From NCBI RefSeq assembly GCF_015207105.1, contig NZ_JADEXO010000029.1, forward strand, positions 1-54,690: 54,690 nucleotides of DNA, written 5' to 3'. Of this stretch, positions 8,759-17,683 are shown one piece after another; position 1 is the stretch's first letter, and the number at the start of each line of letters is the position of its first letter. The notes below the pieces were generated by a model, which was given only the letters and a program-made list of their open reading frames with translations, was not told where the DNA came from and made no database searches. A program made the translations under genes and the position numbers. This DNA is from a cf. Phormidesmis sp. LEGE 11477. Lineage in GTDB: Bacteria > Cyanobacteriota > Cyanobacteriia > Phormidesmidales > Phormidesmidaceae.

Positions 8759-10075
8759 AGCTGCGCGGGTAAAGGCGACATAGTAAAGCTGGTTGCGCTC
8801 TATCACTTTACGATTGAGCATAAGATTGGGCACATCGACAAAGACATCTTGAAAGGTGGAGCCTTGACTTTTGTGGACTGTGAGGCTGTAGGCATAGCTA
8901 AGATCGTGAAAAAGCTCTTTGTAGTCCCAAAAAGCCATCCACTGTTTTTTTTCTGAGTAGTCAGAAAGAAGCTCCTTAAACCGCTGCTGTTCATCTTCGT
9001 GTAAGACTCGCAGTTTGCGCTCTTGATAGTCGTCGGTTTCAACTTCTAGCTCCCAGACTAGCCAGCCCTCAAAGCGGGTAAGGTAGGCTGCTAAGACTTG
9101 GCACTCTTCTGAGGTCTGTAGCAAAATGCCGTCTCGTCCCATGCAGGCATTTCTAGCAACAAGGCGTTCTCCAGCCATAAAGCGCGCCGCTTTTTCACCG
9201 TAGATGGCAGCGCGAATTTTGTTGTTGAGGTAGTTGACGCGATTGTTGGTGTAGGCGAGTACGCGGACCTGGTCAGGATTTTGCTCGTAGGCTTCGCTTT
9301 TGAAGGCTCTGAGCATGAGTTTTTCCCACTGCGCCCGAGGGATGGTAAAGATCCCTTCGGTATTGGTGGCATTGCGATCGCTCACCGCCTGAGGCATCGT
9401 TGTTCTCTCTAGGTTAGTTCGCACGTCTTCTGCGAGCAGTCCAATTGCGCCGCCGTAGCGGATGACTTCTGTCAAGTCGCTGCGGTGCAGGACGTTGGCA
9501 AAACAGGGGGATTCGATTTCACCCACGGGCGGTAGCTGGGCGGAGTCGCCAACGAATAGAAGCTGAGTACGATCGGTGAATCTAGACACAGAGCTAATAA
9601 GCAGATCCCACATGTCTACGTTGATCATCGAACACTCGTCTACGACGACCAGATCGTATTCAGTCGTGAGGTTTTTGCGATCGCGATCGGGCTCGAACTT
9701 CTGACCGCCCGTCTCCTTATCAATCACTGGCTTTAGCCCTAGCAACTTACAGCAGGTCATGCAGTCTACTTCGCATCCCCAGCGGTAGGCCATCGACTGC
9801 AATACTTTGGTAGCCTTGTTGCTAAGCGCGGTTAGTGCAATCGGTCTGCTGTCACGCTGCTGCTGCAATCGGGTAATCAGAGCCTGCAGTAAAGTCGTTT
9901 TGCCCGTGCCGGCATAGCCAGTGAGTAGATAGATCTTTTCGCTGCTGTGAACAAACGCTTCTAACGCCAGCAGCGCCTGCCACTGCTGCTGACTAAGCTC
10001 TATACCAGGAAGCACTTCTGGAATCGCTTCTGGAGTCTCAGCTTGATTTAGTTGGGTAGCGGCGGACTGCGACAT
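8735..10075 (-). CDS. ATP-dependent RecD-like DNA helicase (SF1B)
   Basis: A 446-residue superfamily 1 helicase of the RecD/Dda type. Walker A is LLTGYAGTGKTTLLQAL (about residues 50-66) and Walker B is LVVVDECSMINVD. Motif III is FVGDSAQLPPVG. The C-terminal UvrD_C_2 region has YSLTVHKSQGSTFQDV and LYYVAFTRAAKRL. Such proteins unwind DNA in the 5'-3' direction in repair or restart; no RecBC partner is present nearby. The gene is single, ATG-started, and converges on the CHRD gene with a shared terminator. Its length is close to that of Dda-like helicases rather than full RecD. Confidence 0.86.
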   Translation of the reverse strand: MSQSAATQLNQAETPEAIPEVLPGIELSQQQWQALLALEAFVHSSEKIYLLTGYAGTGKTTLLQALITRLQQQRDSRPIALTALSNKATKVLQSMAYRWGCEVDCMTCCKLLGLKPVIDKETGGQKFEPDRDRKNLTTEYDLVVVDECSMINVDMWDLLISSVSRFTDRTQLLFVGDSAQLPPVGEIESPCFANVLHRSDLTEVIRYGGAIGLLAEDVRTNLERTTMPQAVSDRNATNTEGIFTIPRAQWEKLMLRAFKSEAYEQNPDQVRVLAYTNNRVNYLNNKIRAAIYGEKAARFMAGERLVARNACMGRDGILLQTSEECQVLAAYLTRFEGWLVWELEVETDDYQERKLRVLHEDEQQRFKELLSDYSEKKQWMAFWDYKELFHDLSYAYSLTVHKSQGSTFQDVFVDVPNLMLNRKVIERNQLYYVAFTRAAKRLFLST

Positions 10076-10152
10076 AGAGAAAACAAATGTTCTACAGCAA
10101 GCTTAGCATCGATGATTTTAGGATTAGGCCAAGGTGCATAAGTTTTCTCAGA

Positions 10153-10234
10153 ACAGCAAATCAAGAGCAGCGAATCAGGAGCAGTGAGTTAAAAACAGCA
10201 AGTCAAGACAACAGGTTAAAACAACGAGTCAAGA
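10153..10234. repeat. degenerate tandem repeat upstream of the YchJ gene
   Basis: About six diverged copies of a 13-15 bp unit resembling ACAGCAAGTCAAG fill the 80 bp before the YchJ start. Many substitutions suggest an old array. It occupies the likely promoter or leader. Confidence 0.65.
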
Positions 10235-10248
10235 AATGAGCTAGAGCC

Positions 10249-10812
10249 ATGAGCAAACAGTGCCCGTGCGGCAGCAGGCGACCTTTTGCCAACTGCTGTG
10301 AGCCGTACCTGAAAGGGATAAGTAAAGGAACAAATGCAGGCATCAAATATGCGCCGACGGCTGAGGCTTTGATGCGATCACGCTACACGGCCTTCGCCCT
10401 AGGTGACATCGACTACCTGCTGGCCACCCACCACATTGACTATCGCTCAGACGCTCACACCAGCCTACAGCAAACGATTCAAACGACTCAGTGGCTCAAT
10501 CTGCTCGTAATTGACACCCAGAAAGGTCAGCGAAAAGACAAGACCGGTACTGTAGAATTCGTCGCGGCCTATCGCTCCAAAGCACCTGCCAAGCTGTCTA
10601 TCACGTTAGGCAATCAGAAAGCTTCAGCAACAGACTCAGAAAACAGCCCTTTGAACGATATTGGTCAGCTTCACGAGAAATCTCAGTTTGTGCGTGAAGG
10701 CCCTCAATGGTTCTATACCCAGGGCGACCTGTTGCCGCCCTATCAGCCGAAACGAACACAACCTTGCTGGTGCGGCAGCCGTCTAAAGTTTAAGCAGTGC
10801 CACGGGAAGTAA
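10249..10812 (+). CDS. YchJ-family protein with N- and C-terminal SEC-C zinc motifs
   Basis: A 187-residue protein. The N-terminus has CPCGSRRPFANCCEPYL, a zinc-binding SEC-C-like motif, followed by the YchJ central fold with APTAEALMRSRYTAFALGD. The C-terminus has a second metal motif, CWCGSRLKFKQCHG. YchJ proteins (UPF0225) are widespread and of unknown function, probably with an NTF2-like core. The ATG start lies at the end of a repeat-rich leader. It is convergent with the ABC exporter gene 60 bp downstream. Confidence 0.87.
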   Translation: MSKQCPCGSRRPFANCCEPYLKGISKGTNAGIKYAPTAEALMRSRYTAFALGDIDYLLATHHIDYRSDAHTSLQQTIQTTQWLNLLVIDTQKGQRKDKTGTVEFVAAYRSKAPAKLSITLGNQKASATDSENSPLNDIGQLHEKSQFVREGPQWFYTQGDLLPPYQPKRTQPCWCGSRLKFKQCHGK

Positions 10813-10872
10813 GCTAGAGTTCTATCTGTTCAAGCAGCCGGATTCAGGCAGTCAAAACGTCAACAACTCGTA

Positions 10873-12729
10873 TTATGTGCGGCTCATTTCAAACTGCATT
10901 TTGTGATATTCCCAGAGCTTGCCACGAGTTTCTAGCAGATCTTGATAGCGCCCCTGCTCAGCGATGCGGCCCTTTTCTAAGACAACAACTTTATCGGCAT
11001 CGGCGATGGTAGAAAGACGATGGGCGATCGCAATAACTGTACGCCCCTTAGACAAACGCTCTAGCGAATCTTGAATCAGCTTCTCGGTTAAAGAATCTAG
11101 GGCGCTAGTCGCCTCGTCTAGAATCAGAATTTCAGGATTTTGTAGCAGTGCGCGGGCGATCGCAATTCGCTGTCGCTGTCCCCCCGAAAGCCGAACACCG
11201 CGATCGCCCAATACCGTATCAAAGCCCTGGGGCAGATTGAGAATAAAATCTAATGCATTAGCCATTCTAGCGACTTCGTACAGATCTTGTTCATCAGCCT
11301 CGCCGCTGTCAGATACGCCATAGGCAATATTTTCTCGCACAGTGGTATTGAAGATAAAGGTATCTTGGCTAACGATGGCCATGCACTGTCTAAAAGACGC
11401 AATCTTAAGCGATCGAATATCAATCCCATCTACTAGGATTCGCCCTTGGGTAGGGTCGTAGAACCGAGGAATCAAATCTGCTAGCGTTGTTTTACCCGCG
11501 CCTGACGTACCGACCAAAGCGGTTGTTTCACCCCGTTTGATTGATAGCGTGATGTCGTGGAGCACAGGTTCTTCTAGCTGATAGGAGAAATCTACCGATT
11601 CGAAGTCAATTGAGCGTTGTAACCCTGTGAAGATCCTATGGCCATCTTGAAAATATGGCTTATCGTCACGTCGTAGCAAGTCGTTGACCGCACTTAGAGA
11701 TCCTTGAACAGACACAAATTTAACCAAAGTGCCGTTCAACGCAGAGAAAATCGGCGTTGTTCGAACGAGTACAAACAAAAAGGTTAACAGCTCAGCTGCG
11801 GTCAATCGACCAGTCGAGATCAGCAGTCCGTAAGAAACAACCACCATGCCCACTAGCAACGTTGCGCCTGCGCCCTCAATAAGAGGCTGCACGAGCTCCG
11901 CAAGCTTAATCACACCCATCTGAGCGTTATAGATTTCGCGAGTTGATTTGGTGTAACGCCGAGTTTCAAAATCTTGGGTGCCGCAGGCATGAACCGTACG
12001 AATACCACTGACAAAAGACAAAGTATTGGAGGTGAATGTTTTATTCGCTTTAGGCACTTCAAAACTTGCTTCTCTGACCCTAGAGGTCAACGAAGTCAAC
12101 CCAACGCCCAATAGCCCAAATACGAGCACAGAAGTAGTGAAAAGCTGCCATGACAACAGCAGCATCGCTACCAGATAGGCTAAGAGCTTGGAGGTGAATA
12201 GGAAAGATCTCGCCAGCAGATCAAATGCCTGCTGTACCTGTTTGACCTCTCCTCTAAGGGTACTAATCAAAGCGCCTGGGTTGGCGGTTGTATAGAAGCT
12301 CAGCTCAAAGCTTTTGAGCTGCTCAAATATTCTGCGTCGTAGCTGATCCACTAAGCTGAGGGAGGCCTTTTTAGAGTACACCTGACCTAGGTAATCGCAG
12401 CATGATCTTAACCACACACCCACCATCAGCAGCCCTGAAAGTCGGTAGATTCGCTCTTCGGGCGAGGATTCTGTTGCTAGAAACAGCGTATCAAACCAAG
12501 CTAGCCCCGTTTGAATAGGCGGTTCGTCAGGGTTGGTCAATCCTTGCAAGAACGAGGCGATCAAGCCCACTGTGATCCCTTCTAAAAAAGCAGCGGCAAA
12601 GGCGAATGCGATCGCGGCATAAGCAACGGAGCGAAAGTGCTTAAACTCTCGTAGAATCAGTCGATTCTCTCTCCAAAAGCTATTAGCTTCAAGCACTCTT
12701 CTGACAATCGTGGGTAGCTTTATTCTCAT
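10873..12729 (-). CDS. ABC exporter, fused membrane and ATPase domains (HepA/MsbA-like)
   Basis: A half-transporter of about 618 residues. The first ~330 residues hold a type IV exporter membrane domain with several hydrophobic helices. The C-terminal ATPase has Walker A ALVGTSGAGKTTLADLI, the Q-loop region, signature LSGGQRQRIAIARALL, Walker B ILILDEATSALD and an H-loop in VIAIAHRLSTI. It probably dimerises to export a lipid-linked glycan; relatives include heterocyst envelope exporters such as HepA. It is the last gene of the glycosyltransferase cluster. A GTG at 12738 could add three residues; I chose the ATG at 12729. A 13-bp duplication (12731-12756) sits right at the start. Confidence 0.88.
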   Translation of the reverse strand: MRIKLPTIVRRVLEANSFWRENRLILREFKHFRSVAYAAIAFAFAAAFLEGITVGLIASFLQGLTNPDEPPIQTGLAWFDTLFLATESSPEERIYRLSGLLMVGVWLRSCCDYLGQVYSKKASLSLVDQLRRRIFEQLKSFELSFYTTANPGALISTLRGEVKQVQQAFDLLARSFLFTSKLLAYLVAMLLLSWQLFTTSVLVFGLLGVGLTSLTSRVREASFEVPKANKTFTSNTLSFVSGIRTVHACGTQDFETRRYTKSTREIYNAQMGVIKLAELVQPLIEGAGATLLVGMVVVSYGLLISTGRLTAAELLTFLFVLVRTTPIFSALNGTLVKFVSVQGSLSAVNDLLRRDDKPYFQDGHRIFTGLQRSIDFESVDFSYQLEEPVLHDITLSIKRGETTALVGTSGAGKTTLADLIPRFYDPTQGRILVDGIDIRSLKIASFRQCMAIVSQDTFIFNTTVRENIAYGVSDSGEADEQDLYEVARMANALDFILNLPQGFDTVLGDRGVRLSGGQRQRIAIARALLQNPEILILDEATSALDSLTEKLIQDSLERLSKGRTVIAIAHRLSTIADADKVVVLEKGRIAEQGRYQDLLETRGKLWEYHKMQFEMSRT

Positions 12730-12730
12730 A

Positions 12731-12756
12731 GATTTCACACAAAGATTTCACACAAA
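12731..12756. repeat. 13-bp tandem duplication at the ABC exporter start
   Basis: GATTTCACACAAA occurs twice head to tail, directly upstream of the ATG and spanning the alternative GTG. The copies are identical, suggesting a recent event. Confidence 0.8.
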
Positions 12757-12780
12757 GAGGGCATTTGCAAGCTGTTCTAT

Positions 12781-13677
12781 CTACCAAACTGTCATATTTT
12801 TTGTCAGCTGAGCTTTGATCTGTCTACCGATCAGCAAAGAGCTATGAAAAGGATGTACTTTGAAGGCCCAGGCCAATGCCTTTAGAGCGGCCTGTTTTTG
12901 CCCTGACTTAGAAGACTTTCGGGCATGCTCGTATAGAAATTTAGCAAACTGTGCTGGATGGGCTTCAAATAGAGAACGGTGCTTAGCAATTAGCTGCTTA
13001 AAGCTGGTCTGGCGTAAGTCCGGGTTGCTAGAGACTCTATAGCCTTCATGAGCCATCAGCCGATAGGTGATGATCGGCAGCCCCATCAGCGAGCAAACCT
13101 GATTGAGTCGCAAGAATAGCTCTGAATGTACCCGCGACTGAAATGTCTCATCGAATCCACCAATACCTAATAGAACTTCTCTTTCAACCACCAGAGTCTG
13201 CTTGGTCAAGAACGATTTGTCTGGACTGATCTTCTCTAGCGAGAAATGCGATCCCTTCGGTAGAACGGGGGGCCATCGAGTCTTTAGCACCTCACCCGAC
13301 TGGTTGACTACTTCTATGCCAGTGAGTACTGCTACTGGCGGAGGCAGGGGAGAGTCTCGCAGCGCCCTAATAGCAGCTTCTGCCATCCCTGGCAAAAGCT
13401 GGTCATCATCATCTAGATAGGTAATGTATTTCCCCAAAGCAGCTCTAGCTCCTTCGTTGCGAGCCGCCGCACCGCCGCAATTTTTGGGTAGCCGAATAGC
13501 GCGTAAGCGAGGATGTTTTGGCAGAGATAGAGGATCAGGTGAGTGATCGTCTACAACCAAGACCTCTATCCCCTTTCCCGAAGTCTCTATAGTCTGGGCC
13601 AGGGCGCTTTCCACCGCTAGTTCCACCATCTGAGGACGATTGTAGGTAGGGATGATAATAGTCAGCAGCGTTTGCAT
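12781..13677 (-). CDS. glycosyltransferase family 2
   Basis: A 298-residue GT-A transferase. The N-terminal nucleotide-sugar fold starts LLTIIIPTYNRPQMVELAV, followed by VLVVDDHSPDP and the metal-binding region YITYLDDDDQLLPG (about residues 90-103). No membrane segment is visible, so it is probably a cytosolic or membrane-associated inverting enzyme. It transfers a sugar from a nucleotide donor to a growing glycan; donor and acceptor cannot be read. It lies 42-51 bp upstream of the exporter gene and 18 bp downstream of the next transferase, in the same direction. Confidence 0.87.
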   Translation of the reverse strand: MQTLLTIIIPTYNRPQMVELAVESALAQTIETSGKGIEVLVVDDHSPDPLSLPKHPRLRAIRLPKNCGGAAARNEGARAALGKYITYLDDDDQLLPGMAEAAIRALRDSPLPPPVAVLTGIEVVNQSGEVLKTRWPPVLPKGSHFSLEKISPDKSFLTKQTLVVEREVLLGIGGFDETFQSRVHSELFLRLNQVCSLMGLPIITYRLMAHEGYRVSSNPDLRQTSFKQLIAKHRSLFEAHPAQFAKFLYEHARKSSKSGQKQAALKALAWAFKVHPFHSSLLIGRQIKAQLTKNMTVW

Positions 13678-13695
13678 TTTTATTAGCCCCCTTAG

Positions 13696-14805
13696 CTACA
13701 TCTGCTTTTGCAGCCGCGCATGACGCCGAGTAAGATAGCGATTGAACAGACGATCTACGCCAGCAAGTCCTCTCATCATTAGGCGGCTCCCCCTACCCAG
13801 GGTGATAGCGCGAACGAAAGGTCCCATAATGGTATGATGGCGTCGCCAGCCTAGTTTCTTGTACTTTGAAGTAAAGTAGCCATCTTCCACGACATTCCAC
13901 TTATCACGGAAGTGGTGCAGACTTTTTAGGGTCCATTCATCGCTCCAGCGCAGCATATAGTAGGTCAGGTCGCTGCGCTCTAGGGGAGGCCCTGCCACGT
14001 AGGTAACGATAGCAGCTGGCTCAAAGTACACCTTTTCTCCTAGTTGAGCAACGCTCATGCAAAAGTCTAGATGTTCTTTGGTATTTAGCATGCCTTCGTC
14101 TAGTGAGCCAAGCTGATCAAAAACCGACTGCCGAATCAGCACGCAGTGAAACTCAGCTAGCTCGGTCTCACTGCGTTTTAGCGTGGGTAAAACAGCATTG
14201 ACGCGCTGGCCCTGGCTGAGCATTTTCTCTCTGATGCGACGGCGACCTAGCTGATCGACCCAGATATGAGACTCTCCCCCAGCAAAGTGAATCTCTTCGT
14301 GAATCGGCTCTTTTTGACACATCAGCGGACCAACAACCGCTGCACCAGTCTCTTCAGCGCAATTTAGAAGCGCTTCAAGCCAACCAGAAGAAACAACAAC
14401 ATCATTGTCTAAAAAGACGAGATAGGGCGTTTTAACGCTGGCTAAACCGATGTTTCTAGACTGGTTAGGAAAAAGATAGTACTCGGTGCGGATGAGATTA
14501 AACTGGCGCTCTTTGGCTTGTTCTTCAAGATATTTCTGGATGTGCGGTGGGGAGTTGCCGTCTACGTAGACTAGCTCAAAGGGAATTTTAGTGTGCTCGT
14601 AGATACTTTGTAGAGAGGTTTCAGTACAGCTAAATCGCTCGCGCGGAACGACGACTATAGTGACTTGGGCGGAAATGACTTGAGTGGAAGTGACTTGGGC
14701 GGCAGTGACTTGGGCGGAAATGACTTGAGTGGAAGTGACTTGGGCGGATGCTGTGGGGATTGAAGCGGGTGCTGCGTTTGACGATAATAAAGGAGGTTGA
14801 GACAT
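13696..14805 (-). CDS. glycosyltransferase family 2 with repetitive N-terminal segment
   Basis: A 369-residue transferase from the chosen ATG (MSQPPLLSS). The GT-A domain begins after about 45 residues with TIVVVPRERFSCTETSL, then FELVYVDGNSPPH and the metal motif YLVFLDNDVVVSSGW. The frame is open to 15024, but that extension overlaps the preceding gene by 101 bp and looks non-coding. The N-terminal stretch holds six pentapeptides of the form x-S/A-A/T-Q-V encoded by a 15-bp tandem array at 14661-14750. Spacing to the next gene downstream is 18 bp. Sugar specificity is unknown. Confidence 0.86.
   Translation of the reverse strand: MSQPPLLSSNAAPASIPTASAQVTSTQVISAQVTAAQVTSTQVISAQVTIVVVPRERFSCTETSLQSIYEHTKIPFELVYVDGNSPPHIQKYLEEQAKERQFNLIRTEYYLFPNQSRNIGLASVKTPYLVFLDNDVVVSSGWLEALLNCAEETGAAVVGPLMCQKEPIHEEIHFAGGESHIWVDQLGRRRIREKMLSQGQRVNAVLPTLKRSETELAEFHCVLIRQSVFDQLGSLDEGMLNTKEHLDFCMSVAQLGEKVYFEPAAIVTYVAGPPLERSDLTYYMLRWSDEWTLKSLHHFRDKWNVVEDGYFTSKYKKLGWRRHHTIMGPFVRAITLGRGSRLMMRGLAGVDRLFNRYLTRRHARLQKQM
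14661..14750. repeat. in-frame 15-bp tandem repeat, six copies
   Basis: Six head-to-tail 15-bp units with core TGACTTGGGCGGAAA, occupying exactly 90 bp. They also form a 45-bp higher-order repeat (14661-14705 against 14706-14750) that differs at only a few bases. Length is a multiple of three, so the glycosyltransferase frame is kept and each unit encodes a pentapeptide ending Gln-Val. Confidence 0.92.
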
Positions 14806-14923
14806 GTTTGTGAAAATAAAAGTGAAAGTTTGTGAGAATTGAAAATACGGGTTAGAAGATGCCGCTAAAGCATTCAAAACCGCCCGCTTGTGCGCCCCTG
14901 AATCAATGCCTATGAGAAAACAC

Positions 14924-16285
14924 CTATGAGACCAGGCTGACATCAGTACCAACGCCGGTATCAGTGCTGGCATCAGCGCCAGTGCCAACCTCGGTAGAAC
15001 TGGGTTCGATCGGTGGGGTACCAAGCAGATGATGGCCCTTTATCGGCTCAGCCCTTAGCCGCTGATAGAGGGTGACTAGCCGATCGTTCAACGCATCTAG
15101 GCTGTAGTGAGCTTCTACATAGGCTCGGCCCGCTTGGCCCATCTCTGGCCAGCGTTCTGGATGTTCTATTAGCGTTGTGAGTGCCTGGGCGATCGCATCG
15201 GCATCCCGTTCAGGTACCAGCAGACCAGAAACGCCATCTTCGACTAGCTCAGGAATGCCGCCATGATACGTGCTGACTACCGGCAATCCTAGTGCCATGG
15301 CCTCTTTGAGAACATTGATCGGGGCATCTTGGTTACCGTTAGAGGCAGTCACGCTAGGGGCTACAAATAGATGAGCCCGCCCGAGCGTATCAATAATTTC
15401 ATCTTCATTCTGCCAGCCGCGAAGATGAATTACCTCTGTCATTTGGAGAGAGTCGATCAGTTCGGCTAGCGCCGGACGTAACGGGCCATCGCCCATAATA
15501 TCGAAGATAATCCCAGGATATTGCTGTGCGACTTGAGCTACAGCGCGAATACAGTACTCAAATCCTTTTTTCTCAACCAGTCGACCCGTCGCCGCGATCC
15601 GAATCTTATCAGCGCCTTCTAGTCGGCGAAGCACAAGCTGAAATTTGCTACAGTCTAGGCCAGAATAGTGAACTTTTAGTCTGTCAGGCGGACATCCTAG
15701 CGCTAGTAGCTTCTGCCGAAAGAAATCGCAGTTGGTTAAAAAGTAGTCTGCCTGGCGAAAGAGCGAATCGTACACATGCTCGCCTTGAGACTTGACCCAC
15801 TGGCTGATATCAGAGCCTCGAAACATCACAATCAATCGCGATCCGGCGTTTAGATCTCGCAGCAGCCTCCCCCGAAAGCCCAAAGTCCCGAACTGAGCGT
15901 GAATAATGTCATAAGGCACCGGGTTGGTACGAGGCAGGTTGGCAAAGAGCATTCGCAAAGAGGCAACTCGCATGCCGTAGCGAACAAGATTGAGCGATCG
16001 CAAAGTTTGCCTGGGATACCGATACATATCCTTGGCCACCAGCCCTATCCCTTTGATCAATCGCGCTAGGTAATTTTCTGGGACAGAAGGGAGAACGTAC
16101 GTACGCTCTAAAAGGTTGTACCGAGTGACATCAGGATGCACGCTACTGGTATCGCACAGCTGCTCAGTGTAGATATCAACCTCGTGGCCGCGCGCCAATA
16201 GCCCTGTTGCCTGATTCATGACAAAGGTTTCCGACAGCATTGGAAACTGACCAACCACGAAAGCAATTCTCAACTTTTCAGACAT
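14924..16285 (-). CDS. glycosyltransferase family 4 (GT-B), copy 2 of a tandem pair
   Basis: A 453-residue GT-B transferase. The N-terminal acceptor domain starts LRIAFVVGQFPMLSETFV; the C-terminal donor domain has RIAATGRLVEKKGFEYCI, GDGPLRPAL and the nucleotide-binding glutamates in INVLKEAMALGLPVVST. It is a close paralogue of the gene immediately upstream (4 bp gap). It ends with a low-complexity tail rich in Thr, Gly, Asp and Ser, encoded by imperfect 12-bp repeats. Such enzymes transfer hexoses in exopolysaccharide assembly; the sugar is not determinable. A 118-bp gap follows before the next transferase. Confidence 0.88.
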   Translation of the reverse strand: MSEKLRIAFVVGQFPMLSETFVMNQATGLLARGHEVDIYTEQLCDTSSVHPDVTRYNLLERTYVLPSVPENYLARLIKGIGLVAKDMYRYPRQTLRSLNLVRYGMRVASLRMLFANLPRTNPVPYDIIHAQFGTLGFRGRLLRDLNAGSRLIVMFRGSDISQWVKSQGEHVYDSLFRQADYFLTNCDFFRQKLLALGCPPDRLKVHYSGLDCSKFQLVLRRLEGADKIRIAATGRLVEKKGFEYCIRAVAQVAQQYPGIIFDIMGDGPLRPALAELIDSLQMTEVIHLRGWQNEDEIIDTLGRAHLFVAPSVTASNGNQDAPINVLKEAMALGLPVVSTYHGGIPELVEDGVSGLLVPERDADAIAQALTTLIEHPERWPEMGQAGRAYVEAHYSLDALNDRLVTLYQRLRAEPIKGHHLLGTPPIEPSSTEVGTGADASTDTGVGTDVSLVS

Positions 16286-16289
16286 CTGC

Positions 16290-17669
16290 TTACCTTATGA
16301 CTACTGGTTTGTGACTACTAGAAAGTAACGACTGGGTAGCGGGAACTACATCAGGAGGACTTTGATAAGGGCCTTCTTTTGGATCAGCTGTTAGCTGCTG
16401 ATAAAGCGCTAGTAGCTTGTCATTCAACGAATCTAGGTTGTAGTGAGCTTCTACATAGGCGCGGCCCGCTGCTCCCATCGCTGACCAGCGTTCTGGATGC
16501 GCTATTAAAGTAGTCAGCGCCTGGGCGATCGCATCGGCATCTCGCTCTGGCACCAAAAAGCCAGATACCCCATCTTCGACCAGCTCAGGAATGCCACCGT
16601 GGGTTGTACTGACCACAGGTAATCCTAGCGCCATCGCTTCTTTGAGCACGTTAATCGGCGCGTCTTGATTGCCCTTGGCTGCCGTGACGCTAGGGGCTAC
16701 GAACAGATGCGATCGCGTCAATGTATCAATGATTTCCTGCTCGTCTCGCCAGCCCAAGAGATGGATAGTCTCTTGCATATTTAGCGTTTCGATCAGTGCC
16801 GACAGCTCGGGCCGTAGCGGGCCGTCGCCGATGATATCAAACGTGACATGAGGACTGTGCTCGGCTACTTTTGCGATCGCTTTGATGGCGTATTCGAATC
16901 CTTTTTTTTCAACCAATCGTCCAGTGGCCGCAATCCGCACTTTCTCTGAAGATGGCCCAGAGAAATGCCCAGAGTGCAGCTTCGGCGTAAACTTACTACA
17001 GTCTAGGCCAGAATAATGCACCCTCACCCGATCGGGCGGACAGCCTAGGGCTAGCAGCCTTTGCCGAAAGAAATCGCAGTTAGTTAAGAAAAAGTCCGCC
17101 TGTTTGAAAAGCGAGCTGTAAACGCCAGGGCCTTTTGCCTGCACCTGCTGACTAATATCAAAACCACGAAACATTACGACTAGCCGGGCGTTCGGGCTGA
17201 GATCTCTTAGCAGCAGTGAGTGAAAGCCGAGATTGCCAAACTGAGCGTGAATAATGTCATAGCTAGGTAAATCCAGCGGCGGCAGCTCGGTAAACAGTGA
17301 CCATAGGGAGGCAGCGCGAATGCCTCGGCGAAAGATGTTGAGCGATCGCGCTACTCTGTTCGGATATTGATAGCTATATCTGGCAATGAGTGCGATCGCC
17401 TTCAGCGCCCGTACCGCGTAGTTCTGAGGCACGGCTGGCAGCAGCCGAGTTCGGCTGAGCAAGTCATATGCCTGCACATCTGGATGCACCTTGCTGGGAT
17501 CGCCCAGCCGATCCGTGTAGATATCGACTTCGCAGCCCCGGTCAATCAAACCTGTCGCCTGATTCACAATGAATGTCTCCGACAGCACCGGAAACTCGTG
17601 AACGACAAAGGCAACTTTCAGCTTCTTTTCGGGCTTTTTTTCGGGCTTCTTTGTCGGCTTCTTTTTCAT
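16290..17669 (-). CDS. glycosyltransferase family 4 (GT-B), copy 1 of a tandem pair
   Basis: A 459-residue paralogue of the following gene, sharing nearly the whole domain order: LKVAFVVHEFPVLSETFIV, MFRGFDISQQV, RIAATGRLVEKKGFEYAI and INVLKEAMALGLPVVSTTHG. It differs at both ends: the start is a lysine/proline repeat (KKPTKKPEKKPEKK) and the tail is unrelated. The conserved core and divergent ends point to local gene duplication followed by specialisation, perhaps for successive sugars in one repeat unit. It lies 14 bp downstream of the first family 2 transferase. Confidence 0.88.
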   Translation of the reverse strand: MKKKPTKKPEKKPEKKLKVAFVVHEFPVLSETFIVNQATGLIDRGCEVDIYTDRLGDPSKVHPDVQAYDLLSRTRLLPAVPQNYAVRALKAIALIARYSYQYPNRVARSLNIFRRGIRAASLWSLFTELPPLDLPSYDIIHAQFGNLGFHSLLLRDLSPNARLVVMFRGFDISQQVQAKGPGVYSSLFKQADFFLTNCDFFRQRLLALGCPPDRVRVHYSGLDCSKFTPKLHSGHFSGPSSEKVRIAATGRLVEKKGFEYAIKAIAKVAEHSPHVTFDIIGDGPLRPELSALIETLNMQETIHLLGWRDEQEIIDTLTRSHLFVAPSVTAAKGNQDAPINVLKEAMALGLPVVSTTHGGIPELVEDGVSGFLVPERDADAIAQALTTLIAHPERWSAMGAAGRAYVEAHYNLDSLNDKLLALYQQLTADPKEGPYQSPPDVVPATQSLLSSSHKPVVIR

Positions 17670-17683
17670 GCAGCTTACTTCCT

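Noticed and set aside
14806-15024. 73-residue N-terminal extension of the family 2 transferase
   Set aside because: It overlaps the end of the previous gene by about 100 bp; the ATG at 14805 gives a normal layout.
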